From NCBI RefSeq assembly GCF_003318295.1, contig NZ_QOCW01000005.1, forward strand, positions 62,001 through 126,000: 64,000 nucleotides of DNA, in the 5' to 3' direction. Below the pieces are notes generated by a model, which did no database searches, was not told the DNA's origin, and saw only the letters and a program-made list of their open reading frames with translations. The first letter of the stretch is position 1. Each line of letters starts with the position of its first letter. The position numbers were made by a program, and so were the translations under genes. The stretch is from Bacillus taeanensis (GTDB taxonomy: Bacteria > Bacillota > Bacilli > Bacillales > UBA6769). Positions 10,454 to 19,598 of the stretch are shown one piece after another.

Positions 10454-11963
10454 GGTTGGCCTCCTTGGATGAGAAAATATTTTCTGCTACAGAAATAGCT
10501 TTTATAAGTGCTTTGGCTTTATTTCGTGTTTCTTCCCATTCATTTTCTGGAATAGAGTCTGCAACAACCCCTGCTCCTGCCTGCACAAAAGCTGTTTGAT
10601 TCTTTATTAATACACTGCGAATTGTAATGCAGGAATCTATATTCCCATCAAACCCTAAATAACCAATCGCTCCTGCATAGAGGTTTCTTGCTGTCGGTTC
10701 AATTTCTTGAATAATTTCCATTGAGCGAACTTTTGGTGCTCCTGAGACAGTTCCTGCTGGAAAAGATGCCGCTAATGCCTCAACAGGTGACACACCCTCT
10801 GCTAACATGCCGCGCACCTTAGAGATAATATGCATAACGTGGGAAAATCTTCCAATATCCATTAAGCTAGGAACATGAACAGTGCCGTATTTTGCAATTC
10901 GTCCAATATCATTTCGTGCTAAATCGACTAACATATAGTGTTCTGCTCGTTCCTTTTCATCGTTCAGCAGCTCTTCTGCTAATTCATCGTCTTCTTTCAT
11001 CGTCTTGCCTCTCCGTCGCGTTCCGGCAATTGGATGAATTTCAGCTTCCCCTTGATAGATTTGAACGAGCTTTTCTGGAGAGCTTCCTACCACTTCAAAG
11101 TCTTCCAATTTTAAATAAAATAAATAAGGAGATGGATTAATAACACGCAGCACCCGATAAATATCTAAAGCTGAAACGGTAATATCCATTTCAAATCGCT
11201 GTGAAATAACAGTTTGAAACACATCCCCAGCAGCAATATATTCTTTTACCTTTTCAACTGCTTTCATAAAATCTTCTTTCTTAAAATTCGAACGAACCCC
11301 TTCAAATAAATTCTCATCGTTATCTTCTGAAATTTGAAGCATCCCTGAATGTTCTGACTGTTTCAGCAGTACGTTCATTAATTCTTCAATTGTTCTATTA
11401 GCCGTTTCATACTTTTCTTTTAGCAGTTCTTCCTTCTCATTGTCTTCTACATATACATGATGAAGAACAACTAATTCTTTTTGTGTATGATCATAAGCAA
11501 GAATTAATTCACAAAACACAAAGTGAAAATTGCTTATATTTAAATCATTTGCAGGATGAACAGGTACTCGTTCAAAATGTGAAATACCATCATAAGAAAT
11601 ATATCCTACCCCGCCTCCTGTAAAAGGAATTGGCAAATCTAGCGGCTTAGGATTTAAATAGGAAATCGTTTTATTAACCGCATCTTCAAAACGTTCCTCA
11701 TTTAACACTACTTTATTTTCCTTAGATTTCACATTAAATGTTCCTTGTTCCTCTTTTAACGTAAACAATGGATTTAAGCCGATAAAAGAATAACGAGACC
11801 AAGGCGATGCATCATCTTTACTTTCTAAAAGAAAACAAGCATCCTCTTTTACATTATGAAAAAGTTGAATAGGGGTCATTGTATCAAGAAAAAAACGTTT
11901 AATAACGGGGATTGTATTGTAATTTTTAGCATCCTCTAAAAATTGTTGATAATTTGTTTGCAT
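10446..11963 (-). CDS. trpE: Anthranilate synthase component I
   Basis: 505 residues. It converts chorismate to anthranilate with ammonia or glutamine. The LLES sequence near residue 46 is the conserved tryptophan feedback site; the chorismate-utilising C-terminal half shows PIAGTRRRGK, EHYMLVDLARND and FPAGTVSGAPK. ATG 11963 is preceded by GAGGTGAGG. It is the first gene behind the TRAP-regulated leader, and its ribosome site could be masked by leader RNA. Confidence 0.96.
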   Translation of the reverse strand: MQTNYQQFLEDAKNYNTIPVIKRFFLDTMTPIQLFHNVKEDACFLLESKDDASPWSRYSFIGLNPLFTLKEEQGTFNVKSKENKVVLNEERFEDAVNKTISYLNPKPLDLPIPFTGGGVGYISYDGISHFERVPVHPANDLNISNFHFVFCELILAYDHTQKELVVLHHVYVEDNEKEELLKEKYETANRTIEELMNVLLKQSEHSGMLQISEDNDENLFEGVRSNFKKEDFMKAVEKVKEYIAAGDVFQTVISQRFEMDITVSALDIYRVLRVINPSPYLFYLKLEDFEVVGSSPEKLVQIYQGEAEIHPIAGTRRRGKTMKEDDELAEELLNDEKERAEHYMLVDLARNDIGRIAKYGTVHVPSLMDIGRFSHVMHIISKVRGMLAEGVSPVEALAASFPAGTVSGAPKVRSMEIIQEIEPTARNLYAGAIGYLGFDGNIDSCITIRSVLIKNQTAFVQAGAGVVADSIPENEWEETRNKAKALIKAISVAENIFSSKEANHA

Positions 11964-12220
11964 ATGTCCTCACCTCTCTCAAAAATTGACAGAGAATGGG
12001 AAAAACGTTGAGGGGGAAGTTGAAGCTGGTAAGAAATGCAGAGACACTTATTAGTCCTTTTAGTATGCCATTCCTATCATAGATTATACAAGATAAGTTC
12101 CTAATGAATACCTTCTATACAATCGCAGACATTCTATGATGGCTTTTATAATAAACCTATACTCATCACAAGGAAACTATTTTCAACGCTCAACATCTCT
12201 TCTCATTATATTTAAGGTAT
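11964..12220 (-). promoter_or_regulatory. Distal trp leader with candidate trpE ribosome-site switch
   Basis: These 257 bases separate the attenuator from trpE. No gene is visible. Minus-strand GTTGAG-C-GTTGAA (12194-12182) is complementary to TTCAAC and CTCAAC flanking CTTCCCCC (12024-12007). The latter stretch is also complementary to the TTGAGAGAGGTGAGG that contains the trpE ribosome site (about 11984-11967). Two mutually exclusive RNA folds are therefore possible, as known for TRAP control of trpE translation in B. subtilis. This is inferred from complementarity only. Confidence 0.5.
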
Positions 12221-12253
12221 AAAAAACCCTAAGGCAATCTAAACCTTAGGGTT
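12221..12253 (-). terminator. trp operon attenuator (Rho-independent)
   Basis: Minus strand: AACCCTAAGG, a short loop, then CCTTAGGGTTTTTT. The 5' arm can instead pair with TAGGGT at 12276-12269, giving an antiterminator that contains the last two TRAP triplets. TRAP bound with tryptophan would block the antiterminator and allow termination. Confidence 0.88.
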
Positions 12254-12268
12254 GTTGTATTTATATAA

Positions 12269-12382
12269 CTACCCTACAGCTCTCCTCAACTCTACTCTTC
12301 TCATTCTCTTCTACACTAAACTGTTAAGCTCTACACTGCTTCTACGCTATTTCTTATCTACATATTTACTACTTTTTAGCTC
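12269..12382 (-). promoter_or_regulatory. TRAP-binding (G/U)AG repeat array of the trp leader
   Basis: On the minus strand from 12318 to 12269 there are ten GAG or TAG triplets separated by two or three bases (TAG, TAG, six GAG, TAG, TAG). Further TAG or GAG triplets occur upstream at 12382, 12371, 12360, 12349, 12344 and 12333. This is the signature RNA ligand of the eleven-subunit TRAP ring, whose gene mtrB is at 18.7 kb. The array overlaps the antiterminator. Confidence 0.9.
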
Positions 12383-12412
12383 TTTTATTATTTATTCAAA
12401 AAACTTATTATT

Positions 12413-12441
12413 ATCTTAATATGTTCAGTTCATGCTGTCAA
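12413..12441 (-). promoter_or_regulatory. trp operon promoter
   Basis: TTGACA (12441-12436) and TAAGAT (12418-12413) with 17-base spacing. The aroH stop codon TGA is part of the -35 box. It gives trpE onward an internal promoter inside the supraoperon, with a leader of about 440 bases. Confidence 0.75.
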
Positions 12442-12800
12442 TCTTGAATATCTGGACGAAGCTTTTTAGCTTCCCCCAAGTAAACATGATGAATCTCTTT
12501 TTGTGTTTTGTCTGTATTAATTGTCATCATGATTCTGATACATCTGCGCATTGATCCTGAGACAGAAATTTCTTGTGCACACATTACCGGTACATATGAC
12601 CATCCTTGAAATAGACGAAGTGCTTGTGCTGGAAATACAGCAGTTAAGTCTTCTGTTGTTGTAATAATAACTTGGGCAACATCTTCTGGTTTTATATTAT
12701 TTCTTTCAATCATTTCCCCAATGACTTCTTTTGTTGCTTCAACAATTTCACTTTTACTGTTTTGCTCAACCGTTACAGCTCCCCTTACTCCCCTAACCAT
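12438..12800 (-). CDS. aroH: Chorismate mutase (AroH class)
   Basis: 120 residues, the small trimeric AroH fold of Bacillus. It converts chorismate to prephenate, feeding TyrA and phenylalanine synthesis. The N-terminal VRGVRGAVTVE holds the active-site Arg, and the segment CAQEISVSGSMRRCIRIMM has the conserved Glu and Arg pair. The C-terminal tail is about seven residues shorter than in B. subtilis. ATG 12800 has GAGGGGATT upstream and follows aroB by two bases. Confidence 0.95.
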   Translation of the reverse strand: MVRGVRGAVTVEQNSKSEIVEATKEVIGEMIERNNIKPEDVAQVIITTTEDLTAVFPAQALRLFQGWSYVPVMCAQEISVSGSMRRCIRIMMTINTDKTQKEIHHVYLGEAKKLRPDIQD

Positions 12801-12802
12801 TT

Positions 12803-13882
12803 TTATAATCCCCTCTCAATTTCCTTTTCCAATAGTAAATAGAGCACCTTCTCATCTATTGAAGTTGTTTCAACTTCACCTATTTTCTTTTGGAGCACCA
12901 TATAAATTTCACCATGCATTGCCTTTTTATCCATTTTCATTCTTTCAATCAGTTTGTCTGCTGATAACCCGCTAGGTATTCGTATTGGTAACGATAATTG
13001 TTTGAACCACTCTTCAATTGATTCAATTGGAAGCTTTATTTCATAATGCTTTTCACTTACACGCATCGCAAAAATCATTCCAATGGCGACCGCTTCGCCA
13101 TGGCTTACTTTTCCATAACCTAATTCTGCCTCAATAGCATGAGCAAGTGTATGACCAAAATTTAAATACGCTCGAATACCTGTTTCTTTTTCATCTTGAC
13201 TTACTACTTCAGCTTTTACACCAATGGCTTTTTCTAAAATAGACGTTAAATCTATATTTTTCAGCTCATTAATTGTTGGAATTTCTCTTTTTAACTCCTC
13301 ATAAAAAGAAGAATCCCAAATTAGGGCATGTTTGATTACTTCTGAAAAGCCTGAACGCCATTCTACATCAGGTAATGATTGAAAGGTTTCAACATCATAA
13401 ATGACCGCATCAGGCTGGTAAAACGAGCCAATCATATTTTTACCTAAAGGATGATTAATAGCTACTTTACCACCAACACTGCTGTCATGGGCAAGTAATG
13501 TTGTTGGCACCTGAATAAACCCGATCCCTCTCATATAAGACGCTGCAGCAAAGCCAGCTAAATCTCCAACTACTCCGCCGCCTAATGCAATAATACAAGA
13601 CTTTCGATCTAATCCATTTTCTAATGCTGTTGTTAAACAGCTGTAATAGTGATCAAATGATTTTGCTTTTTCACCATTTGGGACAATATGAGTAACAACT
13701 TCCCCTAAACTATCGATTACATCCTGCAAATAAAGAGGAGCAACAGTCTCGTCCGTAATGATAAGATATTTTGAATAGGAACGATTCATTTCCTTTAAAA
13801 GCTCTCCTACTCTATAACGCAGACCTTTGCCGATAAACAATGGATATTGCTTTGAGCGCGTTGAAATATTTAAAACATTCAT
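12803..13882 (-). CDS. aroB: 3-dehydroquinate synthase
   Basis: 359 residues. NAD- and metal-dependent cyclisation of DAHP to 3-dehydroquinate, the second shikimate step. GGGVVGDLAGFAA near residue 100 and VPTTLLAHDSSVGGK near 125 are the dinucleotide and substrate loops; the metal ligands fall in SEVIKHALI and NFGHTLAHAIE. ATG 13882 directly abuts the aroC stop codon. Confidence 0.96.
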   Translation of the reverse strand: MNVLNISTRSKQYPLFIGKGLRYRVGELLKEMNRSYSKYLIITDETVAPLYLQDVIDSLGEVVTHIVPNGEKAKSFDHYYSCLTTALENGLDRKSCIIALGGGVVGDLAGFAAASYMRGIGFIQVPTTLLAHDSSVGGKVAINHPLGKNMIGSFYQPDAVIYDVETFQSLPDVEWRSGFSEVIKHALIWDSSFYEELKREIPTINELKNIDLTSILEKAIGVKAEVVSQDEKETGIRAYLNFGHTLAHAIEAELGYGKVSHGEAVAIGMIFAMRVSEKHYEIKLPIESIEEWFKQLSLPIRIPSGLSADKLIERMKMDKKAMHGEIYMVLQKKIGEVETTSIDEKVLYLLLEKEIERGL

Positions 13883-15055
13883 TTAAAATTCCCTCGCCCA
13901 CTCTTGATGACGGTTTAAATTTTCGGAAATTTCATCAACACGATCACTTCCGAATTTTTCAAGAAATGCTTTTGCAATCTCCCAAGCCACAACAGATTCC
14001 GCTACAACACCAGCCGCTGGAACCGCACAGCTATCTGAGCGTTCAATGCTTGCTGTAAATGTTTCTTTTGTATCAATATCCACACTTTCAAGCGGCTTAT
14101 ATAACGTAGGAATTGGCTTCATAACCCCTCTTACAATAACCGGCATCCCGTTAGTCATTCCGCCTTCAAAGCCACCTAAGCGATTTGTTTTACGCTTATA
14201 TCCTTCTTCTTTACTCCAAATAATTTCATCATGTACTTGACTGCCCGGAAGATTAGCCGCTTCAAAGCCAATGCCAATTTCAACACCTTTAAATGCATTA
14301 ATACTCATTACAGCCATCGCGAGTTTTGAGTCTAATTTCCGATCATACTGCACATGACTTCCTAGTCCAATTGGAACTCCTTCAATAACTACTTCAACAA
14401 TTCCTCCAATTGAATCGCCGTTTTGCTTTGCCTCATCAATGGCAGCCATCATTTTTTGTTCCACATCTTTATCAATACAACGCACCGGAGATTGTTCACT
14501 TCGCTCTTGAAGCTCTTCAATGCTTTGATATGCTGTATTTTCAGCTTTTACGCCTCCAATATTTAATACATGTCCTGCTGCTTTTATTCCAAAATGCTTC
14601 AATATTTTCTTGGCTACAGCTCCTACTGCTACTCGAACAGTCGTTTCCCGTGCTGAAGAGCGCTCAAGAACATTACGCATATCACGATGACCATATTTAA
14701 TGGCCCCATTTAAATCTGCATGACCTGGACGAGGACGAGTAATCTGGCGCTTCATATTCGCTTCTTCTTCGTCTGTTAGCGGTTCAGGCCCCATGACTTT
14801 TGTCCAGTGTGTCCAATCTTTATTTTCAACAACTAACGTAATTGGAGCACCTGTTGTATAGCCGTGCCGAACGCCGCTTAAAATTTGTACCCGATCTTTT
14901 TCAATTTGCATTCTACGGCCGCGGCCATAGCCTTTTTGACGACGTTCCAAGTCCTTATTAATATCCTCTGCAACTAGGGGCAAACCAGCTGGAACTCCTT
15001 CTATAATTGTTGTAAGCTGCGGTCCATGTGATTCTCCTGCAGTTAAATACCTCAT
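13883..15055 (-). CDS. aroC: Chorismate synthase
   Basis: 390 residues (aroF in B. subtilis). It removes phosphate from EPSP to give chorismate and needs reduced FMN. The family signatures GESHGP at the N-terminus, [30 protein letters not shown] (positions about 108-137, quoted here in part as [17 protein letters not shown]) and [13 protein letters not shown] near 337 are intact. ATG 15055 follows AGGGGG. It is the first gene of the supraoperon here; in B. subtilis cheR lies between it and ndk, but is missing. Confidence 0.95.
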   Translation of the reverse strand: MRYLTAGESHGPQLTTIIEGVPAGLPLVAEDINKDLERRQKGYGRGRRMQIEKDRVQILSGVRHGYTTGAPITLVVENKDWTHWTKVMGPEPLTDEEEANMKRQITRPRPGHADLNGAIKYGHRDMRNVLERSSARETTVRVAVGAVAKKILKHFGIKAAGHVLNIGGVKAENTAYQSIEELQERSEQSPVRCIDKDVEQKMMAAIDEAKQNGDSIGGIVEVVIEGVPIGLGSHVQYDRKLDSKLAMAVMSINAFKGVEIGIGFEAANLPGSQVHDEIIWSKEEGYKRKTNRLGGFEGGMTNGMPVIVRGVMKPIPTLYKPLESVDIDTKETFTASIERSDSCAVPAAGVVAESVVAWEIAKAFLEKFGSDRVDEISENLNRHQEWAREF

Positions 15056-15107
15056 TCTTTTTCCCCCTACACTTTTTTCTTTAACGCTTTTATGCTTTTA
15101 TGTACTA

Positions 15108-15135
15108 AATATAACATATTATGTTGAAATTGTAA
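15108..15135 (-). promoter_or_regulatory. Candidate promoter of the aro supraoperon
   Basis: TTACAA (15135-15130) and TATATT (15113-15108) with 16-base spacing lie 52 bases upstream of aroC. The rest of the 241-base gap between ndk and aroC is AT-rich and holds no gene I can support. Confidence 0.4.
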
Positions 15136-15296
15136 CAGTAGTTTCTAACTTTTTCTTCAATTCTTTCTTTACTAACCTTTTAATATGTTTTAACACATTT
15201 TCGAGTAATAAACCAGAATAAAAATTATAATTTTCAAAAAAAAATAAACCAATCGACTTTGTCAACTGGCTTATAAAACGCTTACAAAAAAATCTA

Positions 15297-15740
15297 TTAT
15301 ACCCATTTTGAAATCGTTTTTTCATAATCATTTAGTTCTGATTCATCAAAAAACAGATTAACTTCTCGCTCTGCGCTTTCAGGTGAATCTGAGCCATGGA
15401 TAACATTCATGCTCATAACCACACCATAGTCTCCTCTAATTGTACCAGGAGCAGATTCTGCAGGGTTTGTAGCTCCCATCATTTTACGGGCTGTCGCAAT
15501 TACATTTTCCCCCTGCCATACCATAGCAAAAACAGGACCAGACGTAATAAATTCTACCAGTTCACCAAAAAAAGGACGTTCTTTATGCTCTCCGTAATGT
15601 TTTTCAGCAAGCTCTTGTGAAATCGTCATTAATTTAGCTCCAACCAATTGAAAGCCTTTTCTTTCAAAGCGCGAAACAATCTCACCCACTAGATTCCGCT
15701 GTACTCCATCAGGCTTTACCATTAAAAATGTTTTTTCCAT
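15297..15740 (-). CDS. ndk: Nucleoside diphosphate kinase
   Basis: 147 residues. It equalises nucleoside triphosphate pools by ping-pong phosphotransfer. The phosphorylated histidine is H115 in [24 protein letters not shown] at the N-terminus and RPFFGELV are conserved. Full length. Its stop is 241 bases upstream of aroC. A 12-bp inverted repeat lies in its upstream region. Confidence 0.97.
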   Translation of the reverse strand: MEKTFLMVKPDGVQRNLVGEIVSRFERKGFQLVGAKLMTISQELAEKHYGEHKERPFFGELVEFITSGPVFAMVWQGENVIATARKMMGATNPAESAPGTIRGDYGVVMSMNVIHGSDSPESAEREVNLFFDESELNDYEKTISKWV

Positions 15741-15777
15741 AAATCATCCCTCGCCTTCTCCTCATTATGTATAAACC

Positions 15778-15830
15778 CAAGGACTTAATAATGCACTAAA
15801 TGATAATTTTTGCTAATAATTAAGTCCTTG
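15778..15830. repeat. 12-bp inverted repeat upstream of ndk
   Basis: CAAGGACTTAAT and ATTAAGTCCTTG are perfect inverted copies 29 bases apart, 38 bases upstream of the ndk start. No T-run follows on either strand, so it is not an ordinary terminator; an operator or an mRNA 5' stem-loop is possible. Confidence 0.6.
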
Positions 15831-15901
15831 AAAATTCTATCAAAAATTCTCTAAAAATACAAACTATTTTTAATTAACTTTATATAGAGATTTTTCCCGT
15901 C

Positions 15902-16870
15902 TTAAAATTTTCTACTACCTATATATTGAGCAATTTGGATAAGGGATTTTTTAGCAGGAATGTTCGGCAAATATTCTAGTTCTTCATAAGCTTTTTGTAA
16001 ATAACGATCACTTATTTTTTTAGAATATGCAATTCCTCCAGATTGTTTCACAATATCAAGCACTTTCGCTAAATCTTCATTTGAAATTTTGCCATTTTTA
16101 AAAGAAGGTAAAATTGCTGTTCTAATCTCTTCATTTGAAAGAGCATATAAAACCGGTAACGTAATATGTCCTTGTTTTAAATCCCCACCAGCTGGTTTAC
16201 CAATTTCTTTTTCTGTCCCTGTATAATCTAAAATATCATCAGTAATTTGAAAGGCCATGCCAACAAAATAACCAAATCTATAGAGATGAAGCTGTATTTC
16301 TTTTGCTGCATCAGATGCTAATGCACCTAACTGACAGCTAATCGCAATTAGCAAAGCCGTTTTTCGCTTTATTCTTCGTAAGTAATGACGGAGATTTTGA
16401 TCCCATACAAATTGATAGCGAATTTGTTCAATTTCTCCAATTGTTAATTCATGAATCGCTCGTGATAAGAGCTGGTGAGCTTCTGGTTTTTCTATAAGAG
16501 TAATATATTCGATTGCTTTCGCAAATAAATAATCACCTGTATACATCGCTGTTTTATTATCCCATTTTGCTTTGACTGTTTGTTTTCCTCGCCGGGTTTC
16601 AGCATCGTCAATAACATCATCATGCACTAATGAAGCAGTATGTATTAGCTCAAGTGTGACAGCCACCTTTTTTATTTCCTCAATATCATAATGACCAAAT
16701 TTAGCTGATAATAAAACAAGACCAGGGCGAATTCTTTTTCCACCCGCTTTTAATAATTCAAAAGATGCTTGCTGTAAAATTGGATGTTTTGCTTCAACTA
16801 TCTTTTCAAGCTCTTTCTCCACATAAGATAGATCTGAACGTAATGAAGCATAAAGAGTTGTTAATTTCAT
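15902..16870 (-). CDS. hepT: Heptaprenyl diphosphate synthase component II
   Basis: 322 residues, the catalytic trans-prenyltransferase subunit that makes the C35 side chain of menaquinone-7. First Asp-rich motif DDVID at 84-88 and second DDILD in FQITDDILDYTG, with GGKRIRP near 43. The start is ATG 16870 with AAGGTGG five bases upstream; an in-frame GTG at 16879 lies inside that site. It works with HepS (17697-18470), menG lying between them. Confidence 0.95.
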   Translation of the reverse strand: MKLTTLYASLRSDLSYVEKELEKIVEAKHPILQQASFELLKAGGKRIRPGLVLLSAKFGHYDIEEIKKVAVTLELIHTASLVHDDVIDDAETRRGKQTVKAKWDNKTAMYTGDYLFAKAIEYITLIEKPEAHQLLSRAIHELTIGEIEQIRYQFVWDQNLRHYLRRIKRKTALLIAISCQLGALASDAAKEIQLHLYRFGYFVGMAFQITDDILDYTGTEKEIGKPAGGDLKQGHITLPVLYALSNEEIRTAILPSFKNGKISNEDLAKVLDIVKQSGGIAYSKKISDRYLQKAYEELEYLPNIPAKKSLIQIAQYIGSRKF

Positions 16871-16940
16871 TGTATCCACCTTACACTTATTCCCGATAAT
16901 TACCTTGCTGTTTAATCGTAAAGCAAAGTGTTTTCGAATT

Positions 16941-17654
16941 CTATTTATTTGGTTTATATCCTAGATGCATTGCAGCCACTCCACCAGAGTATGATTTAAC
17001 TTCAATGCTTACAAACCCTGCCTCACGAAACATATTTGCTAGTTCTTTAGCGCCTGGGAAATCTTGAGCAGATTCTTGAAGCCATGAATATTCCTCATAA
17101 CTTTTTGCAAGAAGCTTCCCTAAGAAAGGCATGAGATATTTAAAATAAATATAATACCCTTGCCGAAATCCGGGCATTGTTGGTTGAGAAGTTTCTAGAC
17201 AAACTACTTTCCCACCAGGTTTTACAACTCGATGCATTTCTTTTAGTACTGTTAAATAGTCCGGTACATTTCTAAGACCAAAACCAATTGTAACATAATC
17301 AAACATGTTATCTTTAAACGGAAGCTCCATTGCATTTCCTTGAATAAGTTCAATATTGGAATAGTTTTTTTCTTTAACCTTTTGCTGACCAACTTTTAAC
17401 ATATTGGCACTAAAATCAAGACCCACTACTTTTCCGCTTTGGCCAACAGCATCTGCCATCGCAATTGTCCAATCAGCCGTTCCACAGCAAACATCTAAAG
17501 AAGCAGCTCCCTTTTTAACCTGCATCCTTTTCATTGTATCCTTACGCCATGCAACATGGCGTTGAAAACTAATCACTGTATTCATAAAATCATATTTTTC
17601 TGAAATGCTCTCAAACACACGATGCACACGCTGTTCTTTTGATGATGGCATCAT
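16941..17654 (-). CDS. menG: Demethylmenaquinone methyltransferase
   Basis: 237 residues (menH/ubiE family). It methylates demethylmenaquinone with SAM in the last step of menaquinone synthesis. [16 protein letters not shown] is the family N-terminal motif; [10 protein letters not shown] is the SAM-binding glycine loop; [10 protein letters not shown] and MHRVVKPGG follow. ATG codons at 17654 and 17651 are both possible; the second has slightly better spacing from GAAGGG. Sits between hepS and hepT, as in B. subtilis. Confidence 0.95.
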   Translation of the reverse strand: MMPSSKEQRVHRVFESISEKYDFMNTVISFQRHVAWRKDTMKRMQVKKGAASLDVCCGTADWTIAMADAVGQSGKVVGLDFSANMLKVGQQKVKEKNYSNIELIQGNAMELPFKDNMFDYVTIGFGLRNVPDYLTVLKEMHRVVKPGGKVVCLETSQPTMPGFRQGYYIYFKYLMPFLGKLLAKSYEEYSWLQESAQDFPGAKELANMFREAGFVSIEVKSYSGGVAAMHLGYKPNK

Positions 17655-17696
17655 TCTTACCCTTCTTCCACAATTTTTTTCCCTACTAACGCTGTA

Positions 17697-18470
17697 TCAA
17701 TTAGACTGTACTGAAGCTTTTTTTTTCAACATCTCTCTAACGCTTGACAGCTGATCTATCAAAAGATTATCGAGCTTAACGAGACATTTTTGAATTCGCC
17801 CATCCAACTCATTAACTAAATTATTTGTCAGAGATGGTTTTAGCTTTTCTAAAGTATGATGGACATTTTCAACTTTCCCCAAAAAGATTGAAGCTTCTTT
17901 TTGCAAGAGACGATTCCGTTCCAGAACAAGTTTTCTTGCCAATAAATATTCTTTACACACATTCTGCCATAAAGATAGGTTAAAATGTTTAGCAACTTTT
18001 TGCAACAATCCACTTTCGATTATACTGACTTGTTCAATAATTTCATCTATAGACTGATTTTGATCATGATGATAGTTCATTTTTTTCTCATTAATTTCTT
18101 GAATAGCACCTGCTAATACACGAATCATTTTAATATCATTTATTTGCGACAAAAAGTAATAATATAAACTGCTATAATAATCTCCCGCTAAAACCGTTAG
18201 CTGCTGATTTTTATAAGCTTGTTCATTGATTAGATTCACTTGGGAAACTGTATCATGTGTATCTAATGCGATTTGCACGAGCATTATAGGCAATATGTAT
18301 TGATCTTTTTGCTCAATTTTTTGTTCATTTAACATAAAGTAGAGGAGCATCAATTTATCTTCATCAATTTCCGGTCGTTCGATAAACTTTAATATATATG
18401 GATGGTTAACTACTCCTGCTAATTCTTCCTTAAGAGATGCAATCACTCTCTCAAGCTCATACACTTTCAT
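17697..18470 (-). CDS. hepS: Heptaprenyl diphosphate synthase component I
   Basis: 257 residues, the non-catalytic helical partner of HepT (HEPPP_synt_1 family). It has no Asp-rich prenyltransferase motif, as expected, and sets product length in the heterodimer. Identification relies on length, helical composition (IERPEIDEDKLMLLYFML, THDTVSQ) and the hepS-menG-hepT order. The start is ATG 18470, eight bases after GGGGG; an in-frame TTG at 18485 precedes it. Confidence 0.88.
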   Translation of the reverse strand: MKVYELERVIASLKEELAGVVNHPYILKFIERPEIDEDKLMLLYFMLNEQKIEQKDQYILPIMLVQIALDTHDTVSQVNLINEQAYKNQQLTVLAGDYYSSLYYYFLSQINDIKMIRVLAGAIQEINEKKMNYHHDQNQSIDEIIEQVSIIESGLLQKVAKHFNLSLWQNVCKEYLLARKLVLERNRLLQKEASIFLGKVENVHHTLEKLKPSLTNNLVNELDGRIQKCLVKLDNLLIDQLSSVREMLKKKASVQSN

Positions 18471-18603
18471 TTGTATGTCCCCCAACTCGTTCCTTCATTG
18501 CTTTCTGTAAACGGTTATAAATCATTATAGCACATTTATATTGTCACAAAAACATGCCTCGTACATTGTAAATTATGGTGAAACGGTTTGCTTAATTTAG
18601 TTA

Positions 18604-18637
18604 GAAAAAGCCAAAGTATCTCTTCATACACTTGGCT
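18604..18637 (-). terminator. Terminator between mtrB and hepS
   Basis: Minus-strand AGCCAAGTGTAT, short loop, ATACTTTGGCT, then TTTTT. It follows the mtrB hairpin by about 25 bases, so the gap has two tandem terminators separating folE-mtrB from hepS. Confidence 0.75.
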
Positions 18638-18660
18638 GTATCTTCTTAAAAAAACGTATA

Positions 18661-18689
18661 AATAAAAGCAGTTTCACCTGCTTTTATTC
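18661..18689 (-). terminator. Hairpin overlapping the mtrB stop codon
   Basis: AATAAAAGCAG and CTGCTTTTATT form an 11-bp stem with a 7-base loop; the mtrB stop codon lies inside the 5' arm. It is followed by TTTATAC on the minus strand. Probably the primary terminator of folE-mtrB. Confidence 0.6.
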
Positions 18690-18899
18690 TTCCGTATCCA
18701 TTTCACCATGACTTGTCTGAATTAACGCTTTCCCACGAATTTTAATTGCTGAGGTATGATCTGTAAACTGCGCAATCATTACTTCTCCTTTATCAAGTTT
18801 TTCAGAATGATGAAAGCGTGTTTCTGTACCTCGCGTTAACCCAATTACATTGACCCCATTTTCTTTTGCTTTAATGACAATAAAATCGTTTGTTTTCAT
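18684..18899 (-). CDS. mtrB: trp RNA-binding attenuation protein (TRAP)
   Basis: 71 residues. It forms an 11-mer ring that binds tryptophan and then wraps trp leader RNA with repeated GAG/UAG triplets. [25 protein letters not shown] (residues 15-39; core [19 protein letters not shown]) and [12 protein letters not shown] are highly conserved. The RNA-contacting residues known as K37, K56 and R58 in B. subtilis correspond to K34, K53 and R55 here. The matching RNA target is at 12.3 kb. Cotranscribed after folE, 89 bases apart. Confidence 0.97.
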   Translation of the reverse strand: MKTNDFIVIKAKENGVNVIGLTRGTETRFHHSEKLDKGEVMIAQFTDHTSAIKIRGKALIQTSHGEMDTEE

Positions 18900-18988
18900 T
18901 CGTGATCCTCCTAGTTCATGACTGCCTGTTGCATTACTATCTCTTATAAAGCCATCATTGTCAATGAATCAACAATCTAATCAAGGAG

Positions 18989-19555
18989 TTAATGCTTTAT
19001 TAAACTTAACACTTCTGCTCTCGCTGAAGCATCTTTTTCTAACACCCCTCGTACAGCTGAAGTTATTGTTTTTGAACCAGGCTTCTTAACGCCGCGCATT
19101 GTCATGCACATATGTTCTGCTTCAACAACAACCATTACACCATGAGGTTTTAATGTTTCCACAAGCGAATCAGCAATTGTAGACGTAATACGCTCTTGAA
19201 GCTGAGGGCGTCTTGAGACTGCTTCAACTGCTCGTGCTAGTTTGCTTAACCCTGTTACTTTACCACCTTTTGGAATGTAGGCAACATGTGCTTTTCCAAA
19301 AAAGGGAACTAAATGATGCTCACACATGGAATAAAAAGGAATATCTTTAACCAGCACAAGTTCTTCATGATCTTCTCCGAAAATCGTTTGGAAATGCTCT
19401 TTAGGATCTTCATTTAATCCTCTAAATACCTCTTCATACATTCTTGCAACACGTTTTGGCGTGTCTAATAACCCTTCACGATTTGGGTCATCCCCAATTG
19501 CTTCTATAATCATTTTTACTGCTTCTTGAATTTTTTCATGATTGATGTTCGACAA
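18989..19555 (-). CDS. folE: GTP cyclohydrolase I (FolE1 type)
   Basis: 188 residues (mtrA in B. subtilis). Zinc-dependent conversion of GTP to dihydroneopterin triphosphate, the first step of folate synthesis. [10 protein letters not shown] carries the zinc Cys and catalytic His, and HMCMTMRGV the second Cys. The start is TTG 19555, seven bases after GGGAGG, giving the usual N-terminus; upstream in-frame residues to 19645 are non-homologous and cover the promoter. A 15-bp palindrome lies between promoter and ribosome site. Confidence 0.94.
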   Translation of the reverse strand: MSNINHEKIQEAVKMIIEAIGDDPNREGLLDTPKRVARMYEEVFRGLNEDPKEHFQTIFGEDHEELVLVKDIPFYSMCEHHLVPFFGKAHVAYIPKGGKVTGLSKLARAVEAVSRRPQLQERITSTIADSLVETLKPHGVMVVVEAEHMCMTMRGVKKPGSKTITSAVRGVLEKDASARAEVLSLIKH

Positions 19556-19573
19556 ATCTTGTTCCTCCCACCA

Positions 19574-19588
19574 TGTAATGACATTACA
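19574..19588. promoter_or_regulatory. Palindromic operator candidate in front of folE
   Basis: TGTAATG-A-CATTACA is a perfect 7-1-7 palindrome about +4 to +18 relative to the predicted folE start point. A repressor bound here would block early elongation. It does not match the Bacillus Zur box (CGTAAT-N-ATTACG) exactly because its GTAAT/ATTAC halves are three bases apart. Confidence 0.45.
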
Positions 19589-19598
19589 ATCCAACAAA

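Noticed and set aside
15272..15287. cre-like TTGTAAGCGTTTTATA after ndk
   Set aside because: Has TA instead of the required CA near the 3' end and lies just after the ndk stop, not at a promoter.
15119..15331. Minus-strand reading frame of 70 codons between ndk and aroC
   Set aside because: Overlaps the ndk C-terminus, has biased AT-rich composition, no ribosome site and no recognisable family; it also covers the likely aro promoter.
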